Shown here: positions 57,850 to 64,000 of the stretch, one piece after another
Layout: every line of letters starts with the position of its first letter
How positions within the stretch are numbered: position 1 is the stretch's first letter
From: Schistosoma mansoni
Taxonomy: Eukaryota > Platyhelminthes > Trematoda > Strigeidida > Schistosomatidae
DNA length: 64,000 nucleotides
Assembly (NCBI RefSeq): GCF_000237925.1
Contig: NC_031497.1
Location: forward strand, 23,007,249 to 23,071,248
Direction: 5' to 3'
Translations under genes and position numbers: made by a program
Notes under the pieces: model-generated
Databases searched by the model: none
Told to the model about the DNA's origin: nothing
The model's input: only the letters and a program-made list of their open reading frames with translations

Positions 57850-58475
57850 ACCTATATTAGTCTTTGTAATTTGTAGCATTGTGGAGGTCTAATCTAGCTT
57901 TGAATGTATCAACAGGTGATGATATTACGGGTTCTGGCAGAGAATTTCAGTAATTCACTACGCGATGTAAGAAATAGAACTCCGGACATAAATGATTTGA
58001 TCTCGTTTTTGAACTTTCTTAAAATATCCACTCAGATGATCAGTCCTAGGTGGACAAGATAAGACAACATTAATACCAAGGTCACTATTCAGTATACGAT
58101 AAGCCAGTATTAGATCACCTCATTACCTGAAGATAACGAAAACAGGTTGGGCCATCTCAATCTCTCTTTATAAGACACACTAGAGAGACCTTTTGCCGTT
58201 TCGGCCCCCCGCCGTTGGACTTGTTCTAGCATACCCACCCCATACTTGGAAGAAAGACTCACTGCTTGGATCCCATGCTTTAATCGCGGCCTCATAAAAT
58301 TCGGTTAATACTCTAAATATTCTTCCGTCCAAGTGATGAAATAACCTAGTAATAACCCATAAGACCATGAAGCCTTTGGCAGCGGCAGCCTTGCAGTTAC
58401 TCGTAGTTTTGAGGTCGTTTCTTACTGTGATTCCTTGGTCTTTATAGACCATTACTTTATGCAACAACACATTGT
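57850..58475 (-). mobile_element. CR1-like LINE (SR1-type), 3' end
   Basis: The minus strand encodes DQGITVRNDLKTTSNCKAAA, then FMVLWVITRLFHHLD, and in a second frame MLEQVQRRGAETAKGLSSVS and YKERLRWPNLFSL, the post-reverse-transcriptase region of CR1-type LINEs. A frameshift near 58270 separates the two parts. Downstream residues (AYRILNSDLGINVVLSCPPR) continue to about 58030. 5'-truncated and dead. Confidence 0.7.
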
Positions 58476-59331
58476 TTATTCATATAAATCGTCGCAGTTA
58501 TTCGTTTGCGTCACCACAATCTACATATCTAACTTTCAATGACCATTTTGATACTGGAAGATATTCGCTCCAACTCGAAGGACACATACGATCTTATTCC
58601 GGTTTAATAAAATTTGACGATTCATGAAAAGTGCAGGGTCGGTAAGAACTCTCAATTAGCAGTAACATATATATATATAATATAATAGCTAAATGAGAAC
58701 GACCGATTTGCATTCTTGAAACATATTGATATAGAAATGTTTCTCATGCTTTGATAACTCAGTATTTATTTGGAAAATGTTAAAAATATATGAGACGTGT
58801 TAGTGAGGAGTGTTTGAGGCCATAATTACCTACAGTAAAAAAGGCAAGTCTTTATTTCGACGGATCTCACGTACATTTATCAATCGGTAAGATTTTACAA
58901 CTTTGTATTAATCCGGTGATGAGAAGTTGATAGTCGCTAAACTTCAAATACCCACCCATGCTGAGAAATTCAAACGTCCTCCGTATTAGTACAAGCTTCA
59001 GAATCAAATTAAGACTGATTATGTTACTTTGGATATTGTGATAGAACATTTATCTAGTATTGTATTGTAGAGTATGAATGATCAAGAATCACCATAGGAA
59101 GGTGACATTAGTGCTCTCCATGTGCAAGCAGAAATATTGCAGGTGGTGACACTATAATCTGTTTAGAACCAATATCAAAGCACCCAAATAAACTCGAATT
59201 ATATTGCAGTTACTTCAGTGTTTCAAAGTATTTGTAATGTAGGAGCAGGTGTCACTGAACCCTAGCCAAATTGTCACTGAATATGGGACAGATCATCGAT
59301 CCCTGTCAAAGTCAAGGACAAGAAACGCGTA

Positions 59332-59708
59332 TCAGTTAATCGTACGCCATGAACTGGCCCATGCGGTGGTGGTTTTGATTTCGCTCGTATCTAATTTAAC
59401 TAATATATTTCTGTAATAACGTCCTTTGTGTTGTACAGTCTTTAGAGCATCCATAGTCCCTTGATATGTCGATTGGGCAATCCACGTAAGGTGCTGACCG
59501 CGAGATGTGACTTCGAAGTTAGTTAGTTCGTCACACCGTCCCCATCTAAATCTAGGAGGCCCCCAATCATTCGACAAAAATCATCAGCGTTGATGATCGA
59601 CAATAAGCAAGAATCTCTGGCGTTAACATTCATGGTACTAAGTTCAGTAATTATGGCATATAGATGAAAAAACAAATGAAATAGTAGTGATGTTCTTGAA
59701 TTCGGCAT
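59332..59708 (-). other. Possible exon sequence, unidentified
   Basis: Two overlapping minus frames (81 and 61 codons) contain TNFEVTSRGQHLTWIAQS and YQGTMDALKTVQHKGRYYRN, which look more protein-like than most frames here. I recognise no family. Could belong with 60266-60454 and 61347-61428, or be chance. Confidence 0.2.
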
Positions 59709-59791
59709 TTAGTCGTATCCTGAGTGCTAGCAGATTGTGTGTGTTGGCACGAAAAATAACCATCAGATCGCAAAATTAATTATCCACCAAG

Positions 59792-60130
59792 TGTTATGGC
59801 CTAAGAAGTTGTAGCGATAAATAAATCTCTAAAATCAATAGCCTGTAAGTCTTCGACATTTCATACTGACCACATTGGTTTTAATGAACTCACCTAGCTG
59901 AGGGCGCTCGGTCACGCATCCACACCAGATCACGATTGGGTACATTGTGCTCAATCTGTCCTACAACCACTTGTCGGTTAAGATCAGTCACTTCTCTATA
60001 TATCGATAGGTTATCAAATACATCTTCAAACCTCCTCGCTTCTGACTTCTGATTTCATTGGGTTGACACGTTTTGGTTAGAGACGGTGTTACTGGTTAAG
60101 GTGATGATAAACTTCAAATACTTGTGGCAT
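59792..60130 (+). mobile_element. Solo LTR of Boudicca/CsRn1 type, old
   Basis: About 339 bp homologous along its length to the LTR at 62489-62823 (same order of blocks: tcttcgacatt, the ctgaccacat block, catccacaccagatcac, atatatcgat, the gcttctgacttctg block, ggtgttactggtt). Starts TGTTATGGCC. Many substitutions against the 62.5-kb LTR, so it is much older. No internal region. Confidence 0.7.
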
Positions 60131-60265
60131 CTTTAAGTGATTCTTAGAGATTCACAGTAAGCTTATTCCGATAGTGCATCGACGATAATATTACCAGGGG
60201 TTGAGGACTGTTTGATAATGCCATGAATTCCATCTTATATGACTGTCCTCATCGTCGGTTTATCA

Positions 60266-60480
60266 TCAGATGAACCTATAGACCATCAGATGCCCACACG
60301 CGGTAGATGCTGATTCAAAACAAGAAGTCGCATCGCTACCATAGTTGCCTGTAGCTGGGTTAATAAGAGTCCATTCCAGTACTATAACTTTTATCTCGAA
60401 TCCTCGTGGATGATCCTTCGAAATTTGAACCATTCTTTGAATTCCGAGAAGCAAATGGATGAGTGCAGAAAGTCAGCTAT
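60266..60480 (-). other. Possible exon sequence, unidentified
   Basis: The minus frame contains LLLGIQRMVQISKDHPRGFE then IKVIVLEWTLIN. The 'RxQRM...EIxVIVxEW' pattern is loosely like the start of some glycosyltransferase folds, but this is a weak resemblance. I could not fix splice sites. Confidence 0.2.
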
Positions 60481-61346
60481 CTACGAAAGCTGAATTACCG
60501 AGCCTAATTTCCTTAATCAGTACCATTGCGTATGTGTAATGCACCAGTTTTGAGTTGCCAGGCAGTGATTTCGAAATTGTAACCTGTCAACTTTTGCTCA
60601 AAAACGTTCATACATATTGAGTGGAATAACAACTCATTACAACAACAACTCTTTACAAAACTTCATATGTACTGACAGTTCCGGCTTTCAAATCTTCCTA
60701 TTGGTCAGAATACATTCTTTTCTCTCAGAAAATCTCATAATCTCGATATTTCTTTTTGTAACACCGAAATCTACCTCCAAATAATTGGTCTGACAAAATC
60801 AAATCAGTCACACATCTAATATAATGCTTGTATTCCCACTACATTTAAAACTGCGTATGACACAAAGAAGTTTTTGTTCAGCAAGAGCACATCTAAGCAG
60901 CATTTATCAACACCGAGTGGACAAACATCATCCAGTTAACAAAAAATAGCTTTCAGAAGATTATTCTCGAAACGAAACTCTGAGTTCAACCTAGTATTCT
61001 TACGAGCCTGAAGGTCAAAGATAAACTTATGAGATACCAAACAGAACTATGTCAGGTGCTTGAGAAGCATTTCACATGGACACTTATTGGATGTAATCAG
61101 CGTGTGCGTACAAATCGCATTCTTAACACACACATATTGCCAGAACTAGAATTCCCTCTGAGTAATGTAGGAGATTCCATGAGGTCATTGTAATCTCTCT
61201 TAAGATATGTAAATCATAGGAAGACGCCTAGTTTCACGGAATCCCGTCGCTCGGTCTTCTCTACGTTGCTCACGATCATATTCAATTAGCACTTTAAGAT
61301 GGCTATCTTGACGTGACAATGCAAAAATATATACATTATCACATAC

Positions 61347-61428
61347 CTTATAAAGTGTCTCCGTTGGATGTTTCTTCCTGAATCCATCCACCAAACCATC
61401 ACTGTTCATCATGAATGTAATAACATAC
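61347..61428 (-). other. Candidate coding exon, 82 nt
   Basis: Bounded on the minus strand by a good acceptor (aaatctttcag) and donor (AAG|GTATGT). Open in one frame for 27 codons: YVITFMMNSDGLVDGFRKKH then PTETLYK; starts with one leftover base and ends in phase 0. The frame also stays open past the donor to 61200. A further donor (CTG|GTAAGT, about 61825) and acceptor (caaacag, about 61675) lie upstream on the same strand. The protein is not recognised. Confidence 0.35.
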
Positions 61429-61869
61429 CTGAAAGATTTACACTCTAGAAAACACTGTTATTCTTTGACGCCTTACAATTTACACACACACAGTCAAACT
61501 GCCAGTCACTTAGTAAGGAAGCAACATTTTAGAACTAGAGACTGGTGAGGTACGTGGTTTCTCCTTCTCGATGTACAAAATTCTGGGTACATGTAGTTCC
61601 GGTGAATTTATTTCACATACAGACTTGGATCTGAGCGGGCCGCAATACAAATAATTAGGTGCTGTTTGACACACAGGGCAGAATTTTACAAAAGTCTTCC
61701 ACACTTCAAGCTATCCATACATCAAGTATCTAAAACTCACAAACTCCTCGGGTTTATTCACCCCAAGTTTCATTTAAAAAGCAGATCGATTCTCCACGAG
61801 TTATGTGTTCAATCTCTATCAGAATACTTACCAGTCGTGTTCAGTTGTATGCATCCCCCACACTGACAA

Positions 61870-62488
61870 AATATCGAGAAATCATAATGCTATTTTGTGA
61901 AACCTACTAGTCTAGTGCTACTGAATAATACTGTATTTTGAGACTGACATCTCATTTGGAAGCCATGTCACTATCTATATTGACTCGTCTCATCTGTGAT
62001 TGCTGCTGAGATTTGAAGAATACATTAGGGCTGAGGATATAATAATATATTTAGTGGAAAAATCAAGAGATATCATATAGTGACCACATCTGTACGGCTG
62101 TGTCATATAAAGTTCTCCACGCTTATCATTTCTGAACCTCCCTAGATGTTTAATATTGGATGTAAACCTTCTCAGTTATTGTATGTTTGGCCTCTAGGAT
62201 CAAGTAGTTGATATCCAATAACACTTCAAGACTATCTGATTATCTAAACTCTCAAGCTTCCCTTATTATGATTTCGAAAACAATAGGCATCTATACCACT
62301 TAATATCCCAGCATCGCTTCTGTCACTTCAGATTGATTCCACTATGTTACGCTCTATGAAACTGTACTTAGTTTCACCTATTTATCTGTAGTTTCTTAGA
62401 GTTGGTTTATTCTACTGTCTACCAAAAAAACACTTTTCGATTAGTTCCATTCTGTACAATTCGGCTTATCTTGCCATGCCGTTTCCCG
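61870..62488. other. No gene seen
   Basis: No supported frame or repeat before the LTR. Confidence 0.4.
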
Positions 62489-62823
62489 TGTTACCTTGTA
62501 GCTGTAAGTAATTCCCCAAACTCGATAGCTTTCTAAGTGTTCGACATTGGATGCTGACCACATCGTTTTAAGTGGGCTTGTTTAACTGAAGGCGTTCGGT
62601 CATGCATCCGCACCAGATCACATTACGACCCAGCGTTGGACACAGCTCCTACGTTCACTAGCCAGATTAGAGTAAACGCTTCTCGATATATCGATAACGT
62701 ATCAAATATATCTTTACGATCTCTTCGCATCTGACTTCTGGTTTTATCTAATTGGGGAAGATTCGAATATAGAAGGTGTTACTGGTTGCTAATTGTAAAA
62801 TTAGAATACTGGTTGTATGTTCA
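62489..62823 (+). repeat. 5' LTR of the Boudicca-like element
   Basis: 335 bp from TGTTACCTTG to TATGTTCA, directly followed by the primer site. Length is close to the published Boudicca LTR. Homologous to the solo LTR at 59792. Confidence 0.7.
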
Positions 62824-62824
62824 G

Positions 62825-62843
62825 TGGTGAACCCGACGTGATC
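62825..62843 (+). other. Primer binding site, tRNA-Trp type
   Basis: TGGTGAACCCGACGTGATC, one base off the expected complement of tRNA-Trp (TGGTGACCCCGACGTGATC). Confidence 0.75.
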
Positions 62844-62972
62844 TGGTACATCAAGCGCATAAACTGTGAGTCTGTTCCTTTTTGGAATATTATTATTCAT
62901 TGTTATTCTTTATTTGATTTTTATATATTGTTATAAACTTTTTTTCTCTCGAGTTTTTCCGGATATATTTTA

Positions 62973-63767
62973 ATGATATATTTTTCGTTCTTTACTATGA
63001 CGGAACAGACACCAAAATTATTTGAGTTAAAGACTATTCCCCCACCCTCGATTCAACTAACTCCTTTTTGGCCTGACAATATCGAATCCTGGTTCTGCTA
63101 CGCAGAAGCTGACTTTTGCGGGCACGGCATTACGGACTCACGCTCACGATTCCTCGCGGTGGTTAAGGCACTACGGCGCGAATTCAACAGGTACGTAACA
63201 CCTAGTATGTTTACTGGTGATGTTCCGGAACCTTACGAAGCACTCAAACGATCGATTCTAAAACGCGGAGATCTAACCGGTCGACAACGGTTAGACCAAC
63301 TCCTCAATAACATCGACCTGCAACATGGTTCTGCGACAGATATGTTGTTTAGGATGAGAGAAGTGATAGGTCAAAGAACCTTCGACGAAGGCCTATTCAA
63401 ACAACTTTTCTTATCCAAACTCCTAAAACAGATGCAGGCAGTTCTCGTCTCATTCCAAAACAACGCCGTAGACGAACTAGCTGCGTCTGCTGATCGAATT
63501 CTAGGAATTACCAAATCCACTAGCGCCGAGGTTTCTTCCGTCAAAGAAAAACCTCAAACGACCCAGAAAGACATTAACGAATTATGTCATACACTAATAC
63601 GATATCTGCGATTTCGTAATGACCGTAGTCCGTCAAGAACCGCGCGAAGAAGCGTATCACGTAGGCGATCTGTCTCTCGACCACGAGAGACAGATAATCC
63701 CGACTGGTGCTGGTATCGTAGCCAGTATGGCAAATCTTCTAGAAATTGCAGGAAGCCCTGCAATTAG
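62973..63767 (+). CDS. Gag polyprotein of the Boudicca-like element
   Basis: 264 codons; a second ATG at 62997 (MTEQTPKLFELK) may be the true start. PFWPDNIESWFCYAEADF and the following capsid-like helices (LTGRQRLDQLLNNI; FKQLFLSKL) match gag of Boudicca/CsRn1-type elements. It ends in an Arg/Ser-rich segment and a Cys-rich nucleic-acid-binding segment of the CWY...C..PC type. Protease follows in a different frame, as is common between gag and pol in LTR elements. Confidence 0.8.
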   Translation: MIYFSFFTMTEQTPKLFELKTIPPPSIQLTPFWPDNIESWFCYAEADFCGHGITDSRSRFLAVVKALRREFNRYVTPSMFTGDVPEPYEALKRSILKRGDLTGRQRLDQLLNNIDLQHGSATDMLFRMREVIGQRTFDEGLFKQLFLSKLLKQMQAVLVSFQNNAVDELAASADRILGITKSTSAEVSSVKEKPQTTQKDINELCHTLIRYLRFRNDRSPSRTARRSVSRRRSVSRPRETDNPDWCWYRSQYGKSSRNCRKPCN

Positions 63768-64000
63768 CCAAACTCTAAGGCGACTGACACAAATAAAGAC
63801 TCGGGGAACTTCCCAGCCGGCACGCGTTAACGGCAACCGTAGCCGGCGAACATAGCCGTCTGTTATATGTTACGGATGTGACTACGAAAGTTCGCTACCT
63901 CGTCGACACTGGCACAGAAGTTAGCGTTCTTCCAGCGAATTCCAACGACAGACTTCGCGAGTCCATTTTAAGCTTACAGGCGGCGAACGGAAAACCGATC

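Larger units (their letters stand above)
62489..64000 (+). mobile_element. Ty3/gypsy LTR retrotransposon, CsRn1/Boudicca clade, entering window
   Basis: Left LTR 62489-62823, primer site 62825-62843, gag 62973-63767, then the start of the protease region with a VDTG aspartic-protease motif near 63905. The window ends before reverse transcriptase. The primer site TGGTGAACCCGACGTGATC is almost the complement of the tRNA-Trp 3' end, the unusual primer described for CsRn1. A long open gag suggests a relatively young copy; whether the whole element is intact cannot be told from here. Confidence 0.8.

Overview
The window looks like nuclear DNA of a blood fluke (Schistosoma, species not settled). 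The reasons are its AT-rich composition, tRNA-derived SINEs that carry hammerhead ribozymes (the Sm-alpha type), RTE-clade LINE pieces of the SR2 kind, Penelope-like fragments, and a CsRn1/Boudicca-type LTR element with a tRNA-Trp primer site. These identifications rest on sequence memory and family motifs; no search was run.

Only two host genes can be read with confidence. GTP cyclohydrolase I (15548-16933, +) is a single uninterrupted 461-codon frame with a low-complexity front half and a complete catalytic domain. N-acetylglucosaminyltransferase I (MGAT1; 56692 to 48089, -) has four coding exons whose splice sites and phases join into a 442-residue protein. A third, unidentified minus-strand gene may lie at about 59.3-61.9 kb, with one well-formed 82-nt exon.

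Layout: 1-15.3 kb is dense in hammerhead SINEs, solo LTRs, LINE and Penelope pieces. 15.5-17 kb is GCH1. 17.3-20.7 kb is repeats. 20.7-27.4 kb is a recent tandem duplication of a 3.3-kb unit with LTR copies at its joints, followed by a short LTR element with both ends, primer site, purine tract and target duplication (27.36-28.96 kb). 29.2-34.3 kb holds a full-length hammerhead SINE, a Merlin-like DNA transposon and more solo LTRs. 34.4-40.9 kb contains two large inverted repeats, each with an assembly gap inside or beside it. 41-47.6 kb holds inverted SINE dimers and Penelope pieces. 48.1-56.7 kb is MGAT1, with retroposons in its introns. 57.8-58.5 kb is a LINE tail, 59.8-60.1 kb a solo LTR, and a Boudicca-like element enters at 62489 and runs off the end.

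The most unusual content is the hammerhead retroposon population. Three tRNA-headed families, each with a hammerhead just downstream of the pol III boxes, occur about 30 times. Many copies are compound: an antisense end joined to a sense end, sometimes inside one clean 11-13 bp target duplication. Several copies also carry a 3-nt insertion exactly at the ribozyme scissile position.
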